The position numbers were made by a program, and so were the translations under genes. A stretch of DNA of 64,000 bases from Henriciella sp045287255 (GTDB taxonomy: Bacteria; Pseudomonadota; Alphaproteobacteria; Caulobacterales; Hyphomonadaceae). Below are positions 16,465-24,571 of this stretch, in pieces. Numbering within the stretch: position 1 is the first letter of the stretch; every line of letters begins with the position of its first letter. The notes under the pieces are model-generated. The model saw only the letters and a program-made list of their open reading frames with translations. It ran no database searches and was not told the DNA's origin. The stretch spans positions 806,001-870,000 of the forward strand of contig NZ_CP137142.1 in the NCBI RefSeq assembly GCF_045287255.1, read 5' to 3'.

Positions 16465-16947
16465 ATGCCCACTATGAGTGATGTATCTGAAACACCCCGT
16501 GAGTACTGGCAGCGGATTCTAACGTCGACAGACATGCCGCCTGCGACACGGTTTGTCGGCTTTGAGTTGATCGATTTTGATCCTGAGGCCGGTTGGTGCG
16601 AAGCATGGTTTTGCTTACCAGAAGCGGCGACCAATCCTGGCGGTAATGCGCAAGGCGGCTTTATCACAGCGGCTCTCGATGAGGTGATGTCGCTAGCTGG
16701 ATCGATCGTTCAACCGCCACCAGCCATGTCCCCAACCCTGCAAATGACGACAAGCTTCATTCGGCCCGTACCAACAGGTATTCGCCTGAAAGGGCGTGGT
16801 GAAGTGGTCAGGCGTGGCAAAGCGGCGATCTTTACGGAAGGCTGGCTTTACGATGAGCAGGAGAAATTGCTGGCTCAAGCGACGGCCAGTTGCATCCCGC
16901 GATCAATGCCAACCCAGCCTTATAGTGCTGCGCGAATGACTTCGTAA
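16465..16947 (+). CDS. PaaI-type hotdog-fold thioesterase (second copy)
   Basis: 160 residues. NPGGNAQGGFITAALDEVMS, LQMTTSFIRPVPTG and AIFTEGWLYDEQEKLLAQATA match the hotdog blocks of the first copy, at clearly diverged identity. The predicted reaction is hydrolysis of acyl-CoA; the substrate is unknown. The start is placed at 16465; an ATG at 16474 is possible. Its last 28 bases overlap the end of the convergent MAPEG gene. Confidence 0.85.
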   Translation: MPTMSDVSETPREYWQRILTSTDMPPATRFVGFELIDFDPEAGWCEAWFCLPEAATNPGGNAQGGFITAALDEVMSLAGSIVQPPPAMSPTLQMTTSFIRPVPTGIRLKGRGEVVRRGKAAIFTEGWLYDEQEKLLAQATASCIPRSMPTQPYSAARMTS

Positions 16948-17318
16948 CCGACCAGGATGATCCCTGTCAGGCTGACGCCCCACGACAGTGAGCGCGCAAC
17001 CGGGACACCGATCAAGTACATAAACGCGAAGGCAATGCGCCCGGCGAGGTAGAGGCCCGCGCCCCATAGAGTGAGGTTACTCGAAAGCGCCATGACGTGC
17101 GCCACTAGGACAAGCGGCACAAAGATCAGCATGCCTTCTATATGATTAGAAATGGTTCGGGCCGCGCGACCTTGCAGGGCGGTGAATTCTTTGTCGGTCT
17201 CGCGGCTTCCAAGACCCCAGGAGAATCCCTGGTTGAGCGGCACGAGTGTGCCCTGAAAGACGATGAGGGCGAACAGGATGGCGCTGGTCCAGACGACGGC
17301 TTGAAGTTCAAACGGCAT
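16920..17318 (-). CDS. MAPEG family membrane protein
   Basis: 132 residues from ATG 17318, which has GGAGAA at ideal distance; upstream in-frame ATGs at 17330 and 17372 lack one. Four membrane segments and the block QGRAARTISNHIEGMLIFVPLVL are typical of MAPEG proteins, a group including microsomal glutathione transferases. The bacterial members of this type have no proven substrate. The gene is divergent from the HxlR regulator with a perfect palindrome between them, so it is the likely regulated target. Confidence 0.85.
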   Translation of the reverse strand: MPFELQAVVWTSAILFALIVFQGTLVPLNQGFSWGLGSRETDKEFTALQGRAARTISNHIEGMLIFVPLVLVAHVMALSSNLTLWGAGLYLAGRIAFAFMYLIGVPVARSLSWGVSLTGIILVGYEVIRAAL

Positions 17319-17337
17319 AAGTTTCTCCATGTTGTAG

Positions 17338-17358
17338 TAACTATAAAAAATATAGTTA
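17338..17358. promoter_or_regulatory. Perfect palindrome, predicted HxlR operator
   Basis: TAACTATA (17338-17345) and TATAGTTA (17351-17358) are exact inverted repeats around AAAAA. The site lies in the shared region between the MAPEG gene and the HxlR-family gene. HxlR regulators are winged-helix dimers that bind such A/T-rich inverted repeats next to their own gene, so this is the likely binding site. It also contains TATA-type -10 sequence for either direction. Confidence 0.7.
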
Positions 17359-17395
17359 GTGGATTTCGTCAAGTGTCTCCATTAAAGTGCCGGAA

Positions 17396-17710
17396 ATGAC
17401 CAAGAAAAATCTTCCTTTGTGTCCGGTCTCCCGAACCGCCTTTATTATTGGTTCACGCTGGACCAGTGAGATCATTCGTGAACTCGTGGACAAGGGCGCG
17501 CGGCGCTTCTCTGATTTTGAGACTGTTTTAGTCGGGATCGCTCCGAACACATTATCAAACCGACTGAAAATGCTGGAAGATCACGGTATCATTGAACGTC
17601 GGATCTATGACACACATCCTCCGCGCTCAGAATATCATCTGACGCAGAAGGGACAGACAATGCGCCCGATCATCGATGCCATGCGAAACTGGGGCAAGTC
17701 CAGCGCCTAG
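17396..17710 (+). CDS. HxlR family winged-helix transcriptional regulator
   Basis: 104 residues from ATG 17396 (GTG 17387 is an alternative). CPVSRTAFIIGSRWTSEIIREL is the HxlR start with its conserved Cys near residue 9. RFSDFETVLVGIAPNTLSNR is the recognition helix, and LEDHGIIERRIYD followed by YHLTQKG is the wing. HxlR proteins are small MarR-like sensors, several of which respond to reactive electrophiles or oxidants through that Cys. The target is probably the divergent MAPEG gene. The stop overlaps the convergent RusA-like gene by four bases. Confidence 0.92.
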   Translation: MTKKNLPLCPVSRTAFIIGSRWTSEIIRELVDKGARRFSDFETVLVGIAPNTLSNRLKMLEDHGIIERRIYDTHPPRSEYHLTQKGQTMRPIIDAMRNWGKSSA

Positions 17711-18063
17711 TCTATCGCGGCAACGCGCATATAAATTCCTTCGCGATCAGCGACACGTCGCTCTACCAACAGACGGGCAACCTGATGGTCATCGTCAAAA
17801 GCATTGCCGGTCAGGCTGTCGAGGAGCGCCTTGGCAAGATTATCAAGGTCCATCCAGGGTGGTTCGCCTGTATACTCCATCAGGATATGGACATCATAAT
17901 CGCCATAGCCGGGTCGGATTTTGGGGAAATCCTTGCGAAAGAAGTCACGCAGTAACGTCTTGTAATACTTTGCCTGTGTGGTCAGGCCAAAGCAGCGTAC
18001 TTCCAATGCGCCTGTTTCATCAAAACGAGCGCGAACTTTGCCATTTTTGACCCAGCCGTCCAC
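17707..18063 (-). CDS. RusA-like endodeoxyribonuclease family protein
   Basis: 118 residues. WMDLDNLAKALLDSLTGNAFDDDHQV closely follows the RusA core pattern DxDNxxKxxxDxLxG...xDD, in which the three acidic positions bind the catalytic metal of this Holliday-junction resolvase. RusA enzymes usually come from prophages, yet no phage genes surround this one. The N-terminal half (KNGKVRARFDETGALEVRC) looks unlike phage RusA, so a different nuclease role is possible. It starts 3 bases after the AbgT gene stop on the same strand. Confidence 0.7.
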   Translation of the reverse strand: MDGWVKNGKVRARFDETGALEVRCFGLTTQAKYYKTLLRDFFRKDFPKIRPGYGDYDVHILMEYTGEPPWMDLDNLAKALLDSLTGNAFDDDHQVARLLVERRVADREGIYMRVAAID

Positions 18064-18066
18064 AGC

Positions 18067-19728
18067 TTAGCCAGCGCCCGGCGGCGTGTAATAGGTCTCT
18101 GCACCTGGACCGACAGGAAGATCAAAACCGAATGTCCAAAGCACGAAGAAGCCCGACCAGAACAACAAGAAGAAGATTGTATATGGGAGCATCATCGCGA
18201 TCAGCGTGCCGACCCCCAAATCCTTATCATAGCGCGTGGCCCAAGCCAGAATGAGCCCAAAATAGCTCATCATCGGTGTGATGATATTGGTACTGGAATC
18301 GCCAATTCTGTAAGCGGCCTGAATAGCCTCCGGGGCATAGCCAATGAGCATGAGCATCGGCACGAAGATTGGCGCGGTGACAGCCCACTGTGCGGAGGCT
18401 GAGCCAAGCGAGAGGTTGATGACGGCGCACATGAAGATGAAGAAGATAAAGACTTCCGGTCCTGTAATCCCGGTTTCCTGAAGGAACGTTGCGCCTGCCA
18501 CGGCGCTGATCGCGCCAAGGTTGGTCCAGCCGAAGAAGGCAACAAACTGCGCCGCGAAGAAGACCAGAACAATATAAAGGCCGAGCGATGCGAGCGCATC
18601 TGACATGGCATCGATGACATCCCGGTCGCCCTTCATCGTCCCGGCGACCCGGCCATAAGTGTATCCGGTGACCATAAAGAAGATCAGGATCCAGACCACG
18701 AACCCGTCAAAGAACGGCGAATCCATGGCATCTTGTGTTTCTGGATTTCGCAAAACGCCCCAGCCGGGTATAGACTCACCGACGATGGAAAATGATGTCC
18801 AGGGGATCGATAGTTGCGCATGACGAGGCATAAGGGTCAAAGCCATGAAGAGGATCACTCCGAGCAAGGCAATACCGGTCCAGAACAGAGCCTTCTTCTC
18901 GATCGGGGTCACATCCTCCATCATCGACTTGTCGAGAATGGTCTTATCGGCGCGAGAGCTGTCATACTCACCAAGTTTGGGTTCGACGATGAAAATCGTG
19001 ACCAGCGAACCGATAATGGTGATGAGGAAGGTCGAGGCGACCATGAAGAACCAGTTATCGGTTGCAACCACTTGATAGGTTGGATCAATCAACTGGGCGG
19101 CTTCTTCGGTGATCCCGGCGAGAAGAGGATCAATGGTTCCAACCAACAGGTTAGCGCTATACCCCCCTGATACTCCGGCAAAGGCTGCGGCCATACCGGC
19201 CAGGGGATGGCGGTCGAGTGCATAAAAGATCGCGCCAGCCAGCGGGATCAGAACGACATAGCCGACTTCAGAAGCGGTGTTGGAAACGATGCCGGCAAAC
19301 ACGATCGCAACGGTGACGAGGTGTTTCGGCGCGCCGAGCACCATGCTGCGAACAGCGGCTGAGAGCATGCCGGATTTTTCTGCGACCCCAACCCCTATCA
19401 TTGCGACGAGCACAACGCCCAAGGGCGCAAAGCTGGTAAAATTGTCGACCAGATTCTCGAATATACGGCGCAGACCATCGCCATTCATCAGACTGACGGC
19501 ACGGATCATGCCGTCTTCAGCAACCCCTGGCGCGCCTGCTGGGCGTGGATCCACCACCGCCATGCCCATCCAGCCGAACAGGCCTGAGAGCAGGACAATA
19601 CCGATGGCAAGGTAGGCAAACAGAGTGACCGGGTGAGGGAGCAGGTTACCGAGCCATTCGACCCCATCCAGAAAGCGCGTAAAGGCGTTACGCTTCTCCG
19701 GGTTCACTGCTTGCTGGTTATCGGCCAT
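18067..19728 (-). CDS. AbgT family transporter (p-aminobenzoyl-glutamate type)
   Basis: 553 residues, about a dozen membrane segments. WLGNLLPHPVTLFAYL at the start, FTSFAPLGVVLVAMIGVGVAEKSG, the GGYSANLLVG re-entrant loop and the C-terminal PMMSYFGLILAW are family signatures. AbgT transporters import p-aminobenzoyl-glutamate for folate salvage or export sulfonamide-like compounds; direction is not decidable here. The inner-membrane transporter is followed by the RusA-like gene. Its promoter region lies between it and hemH. Confidence 0.92.
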   Translation of the reverse strand: MADNQQAVNPEKRNAFTRFLDGVEWLGNLLPHPVTLFAYLAIGIVLLSGLFGWMGMAVVDPRPAGAPGVAEDGMIRAVSLMNGDGLRRIFENLVDNFTSFAPLGVVLVAMIGVGVAEKSGMLSAAVRSMVLGAPKHLVTVAIVFAGIVSNTASEVGYVVLIPLAGAIFYALDRHPLAGMAAAFAGVSGGYSANLLVGTIDPLLAGITEEAAQLIDPTYQVVATDNWFFMVASTFLITIIGSLVTIFIVEPKLGEYDSSRADKTILDKSMMEDVTPIEKKALFWTGIALLGVILFMALTLMPRHAQLSIPWTSFSIVGESIPGWGVLRNPETQDAMDSPFFDGFVVWILIFFMVTGYTYGRVAGTMKGDRDVIDAMSDALASLGLYIVLVFFAAQFVAFFGWTNLGAISAVAGATFLQETGITGPEVFIFFIFMCAVINLSLGSASAQWAVTAPIFVPMLMLIGYAPEAIQAAYRIGDSSTNIITPMMSYFGLILAWATRYDKDLGVGTLIAMMLPYTIFFLLFWSGFFVLWTFGFDLPVGPGAETYYTPPGAG

Positions 19729-19793
19729 TCAGTCCTCCTATTGGGGGCAATCATGCTGAGCGTGTTTTGTTATCTTGGGAAAGGGATAGGGGG

Positions 19794-20849
19794 CTAGACC
19801 CAGCCTGCAATTTCACGACGAACGACGTCTTCGATGACATCAATGCCGCCTTCACTATCGTTCAGGCACGGCGCGACGGAGTAATGCGTACCGCCTGCTT
19901 CCAGGAATTCATCCCGGCCTTCCATCGCCAGCTCTTCGAGCGTTTCGATACAATCGGAGATAAAGGCAGGGGAAACGACAACAACCTTCTTCACGCCGTC
20001 CTCAGGCAAGCTTTCAAGTGTTTCATCCGTGTAGGGTTTTAGCCATTCGGTAGGCCCAAAACGGCTCTGAAAGGTTGTCATGGCATAATCATCAGACCAG
20101 CCGAGATACTCTTTCACCAGCCGTGTCGTCTTATGACAGTGGCAGTGATAGGGGTCGCCCTTATCGAAATAGGCCTTTGGAATGCCATGGTACGACATGA
20201 TTACCCTCTCAGGTGTGAAGTCCAGGCTGTCGATATGGCTTTTGATCGAGCTTGCCAGCGCCTTGATATAGACAGGCTGATCATGAAATGCGGCTGCTGT
20301 ACGCACCGCGGGTTGCCAGCGCATCTTTTTGAGCTTGGCAAAGGTTCGATCATTCACGCTCGCCGTCGTCGCTGCGCTGTATTGCGGATAGAGCGGCACG
20401 ATACAGATGCGGTCACAGCCTTGCTCTTTGAGCAGATCAATCTTCGAGGCGATGGATGGATTGCCGTAATTCATCGCGAAATCGACAATTAAAGAGTCGC
20501 CGCCGATACGCGCTCTTAGTTTTTCGGCCTGTGCCTTGGTGTAGACCAGAAGCGGGGAGCCCTGATCGGTCCAGATTTTCTTATACGCTGCGCCAGACTT
20601 GGACGGGCGGAAGGTCAGAATTGGCCCTTGCAGGATCAATTGCCAGATTGGCTGGGGCACCTCGATGATGCGCGGGTCTGACAGGAATTCTGACAAATAG
20701 CGCCGCATGGACCAGTAATCCGTACCATCAGGTGTGCCGAGATTGATCAGCAAAACACCGACTTTTCCTTGCTTCACGGGCGGGTGGCCTTTGGGCAGGG
20801 GGCCAAGGGTTCCGGGCTCAGGTAAGGTCATGGGCATCGTATCGGGCAT
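19794..20849 (-). CDS. hemH: Ferrochelatase
   Basis: 351 residues from ATG 20849, preceded by AGGAG at eight bases; an upstream ATG at 20930 has no such site. VGVLLINLGTPDGTDYWSMRRYL is the family start, FRPSKSGAAYKKIW binds porphyrin and VIMSYHGIP carries the catalytic His. The HCHCHKT cluster follows. The enzyme inserts Fe2+ into protoporphyrin IX as the last step of haem synthesis. The gene is divergent from fumC across 148 bases. Confidence 0.97.
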   Translation of the reverse strand: MPDTMPMTLPEPGTLGPLPKGHPPVKQGKVGVLLINLGTPDGTDYWSMRRYLSEFLSDPRIIEVPQPIWQLILQGPILTFRPSKSGAAYKKIWTDQGSPLLVYTKAQAEKLRARIGGDSLIVDFAMNYGNPSIASKIDLLKEQGCDRICIVPLYPQYSAATTASVNDRTFAKLKKMRWQPAVRTAAAFHDQPVYIKALASSIKSHIDSLDFTPERVIMSYHGIPKAYFDKGDPYHCHCHKTTRLVKEYLGWSDDYAMTTFQSRFGPTEWLKPYTDETLESLPEDGVKKVVVVSPAFISDCIETLEELAMEGRDEFLEAGGTHYSVAPCLNDSEGGIDVIEDVVRREIAGWV

Positions 20850-20997
20850 GCATGTTTCTCCTGAACGCACATTTAGCGCGGTTTGAACAGAAACAAACGT
20901 GTCAGATGTGTTCTGCCGCAAAGTCTGCATTTGCGGTGCGTGTCTCGCATGCTAAAGCCGCCGCGAAAGAGATTCAGACAAAGAGCAGGAGCCTCCC

Positions 20998-22413
20998 ATG
21001 GGCATTTTTGGTAACAAGGACGCTAAACCCCGCATCGAAACCGATACAATGGGTGAGGTCGAGGTTCCCGGCGATAAGTATTGGGGGGCGCAGGCCCAAC
21101 GTAGCCTTGGCAATTTCAAGATCGGTTGGGAGAAACAGCCCGAGCCAATCGTGCGCGCTTTGGGCATTGTCAAAAAGGCTGCTGCCGAGGCGAACATGGC
21201 GATGGGCAAGTTGGACCCAGCACTGGGCGAGGCGATCACCAAAGCCGCCGATGAAGTGATCGAAGGCAAGCTCAACGATCACTTCCCGCTGGTTGTCTGG
21301 CAAACCGGGTCAGGCACGCAGTCCAACATGAACTCAAATGAGGTCATCGCAAACCGCGCCATTGAGATTCTCGGCGGGAAGGTTGGATCGAAGGATCCAG
21401 TCCATCCGAACGATCATTGTAATATGAGCCAAAGCTCAAACGACACCTTTCCAACAGCGATGCACATTGCTTGCGCTGAAGAGATTACGCATCGCCTGCT
21501 GCCAGCGCTCACCGTCTTGCACAATGCTTTGAACGATAAGGCGCAGGGCTGGAAAGACATCATCAAGATCGGTCGCACCCATACACAGGACGCAACCCCT
21601 GTGACCTTGGGACAGGAATTCTCTGGCTATGCCAAAATGATCGAAATGGGCATTCAACGCATTGAGATGAGCTTGCCGGGTCTGTTGGAACTGGCACAAG
21701 GCGGCACCGCCGTTGGTACTGGTCTCGCGTCTCCTGAAGGATTTGACGTAATGGTGGCGGAGAAGATCGCCCAGATTACAGGCCTGAACTTCGTCACTGC
21801 GCCAAACAAGTTTGAGGCGCTATCGGCTCATGACGCGATGGTCTTTGCGCATGGTGCGATCACCGGTGCGGCGATGTCCTGCTTCAAGATTGCCAATGAT
21901 ATTCGCTTCCTCGGCTCTGGCCCACGTTCAGGTCTTGGCGAGCTGGCTCTGCCAGAGAATGAGCCGGGCAGCTCCATTATGCCGGGCAAGGTGAACCCGA
22001 CCCAGTGTGAAGCGATCACACAGGTCGCGGCGCATATTCACGGCAACAATGCCGCGATGAGCTTTGCCGGGTCTCAGGGCCATTTCGAGTTAAACGTCTT
22101 CAATCCGATGATGAGCTATAACCTGCTACAGTCTATCCGCCTGCTCGCCGATGCAGCGGTGTCCTTCACAGAAAACTGTGTCGTTGGGATTGAGCCGCGT
22201 CATGACAATATCAAGCGCGGACTTGAAAACTCCCTGATGCTGGTCACGCCACTTAAGGAGAAATACGGCTATGACCTTGCTGCGAAGGTCGCAAAGAATG
22301 CCCATGCCAATGGCACGACGCTGAAAGAAGAAGCGCTGAAGCTTGATATCTCGGAAGAGGATTTTGATGCGATCGTGCGGCCAGAAAGAATGGTTGGGCC
22401 AACACCGCGCTAG
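20998..22413 (+). CDS. fumC: Class II fumarase
   Basis: 471 residues. GDKYWGAQAQRSLGNF, the SGTQSNMN block, NDHCNMSQSSNDTFPTAMHI and the superfamily signature GSSIMPGKVNP (about 323-333) identify it as a class II (iron-free) fumarase rather than argininosuccinate lyase or aspartase. It hydrates fumarate to malate in the citric-acid cycle. The start overlaps GGAG (AGGAGCCTCCC). A small hypothetical gene follows at 55 bases. Confidence 0.96.
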   Translation: MGIFGNKDAKPRIETDTMGEVEVPGDKYWGAQAQRSLGNFKIGWEKQPEPIVRALGIVKKAAAEANMAMGKLDPALGEAITKAADEVIEGKLNDHFPLVVWQTGSGTQSNMNSNEVIANRAIEILGGKVGSKDPVHPNDHCNMSQSSNDTFPTAMHIACAEEITHRLLPALTVLHNALNDKAQGWKDIIKIGRTHTQDATPVTLGQEFSGYAKMIEMGIQRIEMSLPGLLELAQGGTAVGTGLASPEGFDVMVAEKIAQITGLNFVTAPNKFEALSAHDAMVFAHGAITGAAMSCFKIANDIRFLGSGPRSGLGELALPENEPGSSIMPGKVNPTQCEAITQVAAHIHGNNAAMSFAGSQGHFELNVFNPMMSYNLLQSIRLLADAAVSFTENCVVGIEPRHDNIKRGLENSLMLVTPLKEKYGYDLAAKVAKNAHANGTTLKEEALKLDISEEDFDAIVRPERMVGPTPR

Positions 22414-22467
22414 CGGCCTCTGCCGAACCACGATACGCGTGACTGAAACAGAAGTGAGAGATCATCA

Positions 22468-22773
22468 ATGACCAATGCCCCTGTCGGCTCCAAAGCCAAT
22501 CCGTCCGAGTTCGATGTTATGCCGCGTCTGGCGGATGACGAGCCATATTTCGTGATCCGTGCCAATGATCCACTGTCTTCGGCTCTGGTTGAACTGCACG
22601 CCTATATCGGGGCAGGGCAGGCGGGTGCGGCCCATAACATGCTGGCTGATATTATGGCTCTGACATCAGCCAAAGCCCCGCGTCCGGCCTCCAGCCCAAA
22701 GTATCGTGAGACATTTGCGATTTCTCTGGCCATGGAACAGTGGCGCAATGCGCATCGTCCTGAGGAGAGTTAA
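22468..22773 (+). CDS. Small hypothetical protein downstream of fumC
   Basis: 101 residues, ribosome site AAGTGAGAG. The central block LADDEPYFVIRANDPLSSALVELHAYIG is acidic and helical and the C-terminal half is Ala/Pro rich. There is no signal peptide or membrane segment. I do not recognise a family. It is 54 bases after fumC on the same strand and probably shares its transcript, which closes in a palindrome at 22790-22807. Confidence 0.7.
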   Translation: MTNAPVGSKANPSEFDVMPRLADDEPYFVIRANDPLSSALVELHAYIGAGQAGAAHNMLADIMALTSAKAPRPASSPKYRETFAISLAMEQWRNAHRPEES

Positions 22774-22789
22774 GTCTTAGGTATTCAGT

Positions 22790-22807
22790 GGGCTTCTAGA
22801 GAAGCCC
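22790..22807 (+). terminator. Palindromic stem after the fumC-linked gene
   Basis: GGGCTTCT and AGAAGCCC are perfect arms around AG. There is no following U-tract, so this may be a weak or Rho-assisted terminator, or a structural 3' end. Confidence 0.4.
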
Positions 22808-22811
22808 GCGT

Positions 22812-22897
22812 CACCCGCTCCCCTCACCCTGAGGCTATCGAAGGGCCAACCACCCCAAGGGTAGCCCCTGCAAGCGATTGGGAAGGGGGAGCGGGTG
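22812..22897. repeat. REP-like element with 12-base inverted arms
   Basis: CACCCGCTCCCC (22812-22823) and GGGGAGCGGGTG (22886-22897) are exact inverted repeats. Between them lies TCACCCTGAGGCTATCGAAGG, of the CCTGAGG...CGAAGG type of dispersed palindromic repeats in alphaproteobacterial genomes. Only one copy is present in this window, so repetitiveness is inferred. Confidence 0.5.
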
Positions 22898-22911
22898 GTT
22901 CAGTTAAACCA

Positions 22912-23448
22912 CTAGCCTTCGTCAATCCGCTTCAGGCCTGTCTTGAAGCGCTTCCAATTGTCGACATAGACCTGCGCTGAGCCTTTGATCAGCATAATCT
23001 GCTGCGGGCTCAGCTCTTTGACCACTTTACCCGGCGCGCCCATGACGAGCGAATTGTCTGGGATCACTTTGCCTTCCGGGATCAGGCTGTGCGCGCCGAT
23101 AATGCAATTCTTACCAATGACGGCGCGATTGAGCACGGTTGCGCCAATCCCGATCAGGCTTTCATCGCCAATCGTGCAGCCATGCAGCATGACCATATGG
23201 CCGACCGTGACGTCTTTTCCGATATTTAGTGGGCAACCAATGTCCGTGTGCAGGACGCTGCCATCCTGAATGTTTGAGTTTTCCCCGATCGTGATTGGGT
23301 CATTGTCGCCGCGCAAGACGGCGTTGAACCAGACACTGGCATTCTCATGAAGATGGATGTTGCCCAGAACGGTCGCATTCTCGGCAACCCAGTAATTCCC
23401 GCTCTCTGGTGTGGTTGGGGCAATCCCACCAAATTCATACAAGGCCAT
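22912..23448 (-). CDS. Gamma-class carbonic anhydrase family protein
   Basis: 178 residues forming a left-handed beta-helix: repeated VLGNIHLHENASVWFNAVLRG, ITIGENSNIQDGSVLHTD, VTVGHMVMLHGCTIGDESLI hexapeptides. The three metal-ligand histidines are at HTD, GHM and HGC. The family interconverts CO2 and bicarbonate, and some members act in complex I or other roles. Cytoplasmic, trimer expected. It stands alone and is divergent from the phoH leader region. Confidence 0.92.
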   Translation of the reverse strand: MALYEFGGIAPTTPESGNYWVAENATVLGNIHLHENASVWFNAVLRGDNDPITIGENSNIQDGSVLHTDIGCPLNIGKDVTVGHMVMLHGCTIGDESLIGIGATVLNRAVIGKNCIIGAHSLIPEGKVIPDNSLVMGAPGKVVKELSPQQIMLIKGSAQVYVDNWKRFKTGLKRIDEG

Positions 23449-23551
23449 CTGTCATACTCCCGTTATCTGTTTTGCTTGCGGATTATCTCTGTCACAATCG
23501 GTTAACCCTGTTAGTGTCTAATACAAGATAGAGATTCGGGAGAAGTTGCCG

Positions 23552-23707
23552 ATGGTCAGAAGGCCGTCCTTGCATACACCGCCACCGGGCGCTCCAATTG
23601 GCCCGGATGGATATGTTTCCCTCTCTATTTCGCTCGCCGCTGCGGTTTTCGCCCAGCGGCTTTTTTGTACCCGAAATTCAATCCCTAAAGGAGACTCTCA
23701 TGGGTAG
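23552..23707 (+). CDS. Possible 51-aa leader peptide overlapping phoH
   Basis: An ATG at 23552 follows GGGAGAAGTTGCCG and opens a 51-codon frame that ends at TAG 23705-23707, overlapping the phoH start. The product begins VRRPSLHTPPPGAP and has a short hydrophobic centre (YVSLSISLAAAVFA). The two hairpins of the phoH leader lie within it, so its coding potential may only reflect structure. Treat it as a candidate. Confidence 0.3.
   Translation: MVRRPSLHTPPPGAPIGPDGYVSLSISLAAAVFAQRLFCTRNSIPKGDSHG
23585..23666 (+). promoter_or_regulatory. Attenuator-like leader of phoH with intrinsic terminator
   Basis: Two stems occur in series: CCGGGC (23585-23590) with GCCCGG (23601-23606), then GCCGCTG (23636-23642) with CAGCGGC (23654-23660) followed directly by TTTTTT. 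The second is a complete intrinsic terminator placed about 20 bases before the phoH ribosome site. Either phoH expression is attenuated or a separate small RNA ends here. Confidence 0.55.
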
Positions 23708-24503
23708 ACGTGCCGCAACGAAACGCCAAAAAGCTCAAGCTGCTTTCGACGCTTCGAACTTCTTTGAAGAAGGTGCCGCGCGCGAAACCCAGCTCTATGC
23801 CATTCCGGGAGGGGGGTGGAATCCCGCTGATGAGGGAAAACCCAAACGGGTGCAGCCGGCGCATGGAGAGCGCCCGCAGCGCTATCAGAAGACGGTCAAG
23901 CCGCGCTCAGAGAATCAAGCGCGCCTGATGGAAGCGCTCGATGAGAAATCCCTGGTTTTCGCGATTGGTCCAGCGGGAACCGGGAAAACCTATCTCGCCA
24001 TCTGCAAGGCGGTGGAAGCCCTCCAAAAGGGTGATGTCGCGCGGATCATTCTGTCACGCCCAGCGGTCGAGGCTGGGGAACAGATTGGCTACCTCCCCGG
24101 TGCCATGGAGGACAAGCTCGCGCCTTACCTGCGTCCGCTTTATGACGCGCTGTCTGATCGCCTGTCACCCCAGCAACTCAAGCATATGATGGCTGAGGGC
24201 CTGATCGAGATTGCCCCGATTGGTTTCATGCGCGGACGTACCCTGAACAATGCCTATGTCGTCATCGATGAGGCGCAGAATTGTACCTATACCCAGATCA
24301 AAATGCTGCTCACGCGCCTTGGTTGGCACTCAACCATGGTTGTAACGGGCGATCCGGCCCAATCTGATTTGCTACCGGAGCTTTCCGGTCTCGCAACAGC
24401 CGCTGAGCGTCTGGATAAGCTGGATGGCGCCGCCGTCGTTCGCCTTGAGGGCCAGGACGTTGTCCGTCACCCGCTCGTCGCGGAGATGCTCGACGTCCTT
24501 TAG
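23700..24503 (+). CDS. PhoH-like ATPase
   Basis: 267 residues from ATG 23700, preceded by AAAGGAGACTCTC. The P-loop GPAGTGKTYLA is near residues 89-99 and the Walker B VVIDEAQN near 187-194, followed by VVTGDPAQSDLL. This is the PhoH/Z superfamily-I helicase-like core. The first 75 residues are basic and low in hydrophobics (RRAATKRQKAQAAFD), as in nucleic-acid-binding extensions. The cellular role is not established; such proteins are linked to phosphate starvation and RNA metabolism. A perfect intrinsic terminator follows. Confidence 0.9.
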   Translation: MGRRAATKRQKAQAAFDASNFFEEGAARETQLYAIPGGGWNPADEGKPKRVQPAHGERPQRYQKTVKPRSENQARLMEALDEKSLVFAIGPAGTGKTYLAICKAVEALQKGDVARIILSRPAVEAGEQIGYLPGAMEDKLAPYLRPLYDALSDRLSPQQLKHMMAEGLIEIAPIGFMRGRTLNNAYVVIDEAQNCTYTQIKMLLTRLGWHSTMVVTGDPAQSDLLPELSGLATAAERLDKLDGAAVVRLEGQDVVRHPLVAEMLDVL

Positions 24504-24524
24504 AGGTTTCCAAGCCAGAAACAC

Positions 24525-24553
24525 AAAACCCCGACTTATCGCCGGGGTTTTTT
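24525..24553 (+). terminator. Intrinsic terminator after phoH-like gene
   Basis: AAAACCCCG pairs with CGGGGTTTT around a short ACTTATCGC-type loop and the right arm runs into TTTTTT. It lies 22 bases after the stop and can also serve the convergent DUF3126 gene. Confidence 0.9.
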
Positions 24554-24571
24554 ACGCGATTTGTCTTGAGG

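Noticed and set aside
17707..18063. RusA-like gene as part of a prophage
   Set aside because: No integrase, capsid, portal, terminase or lysis genes flank it.
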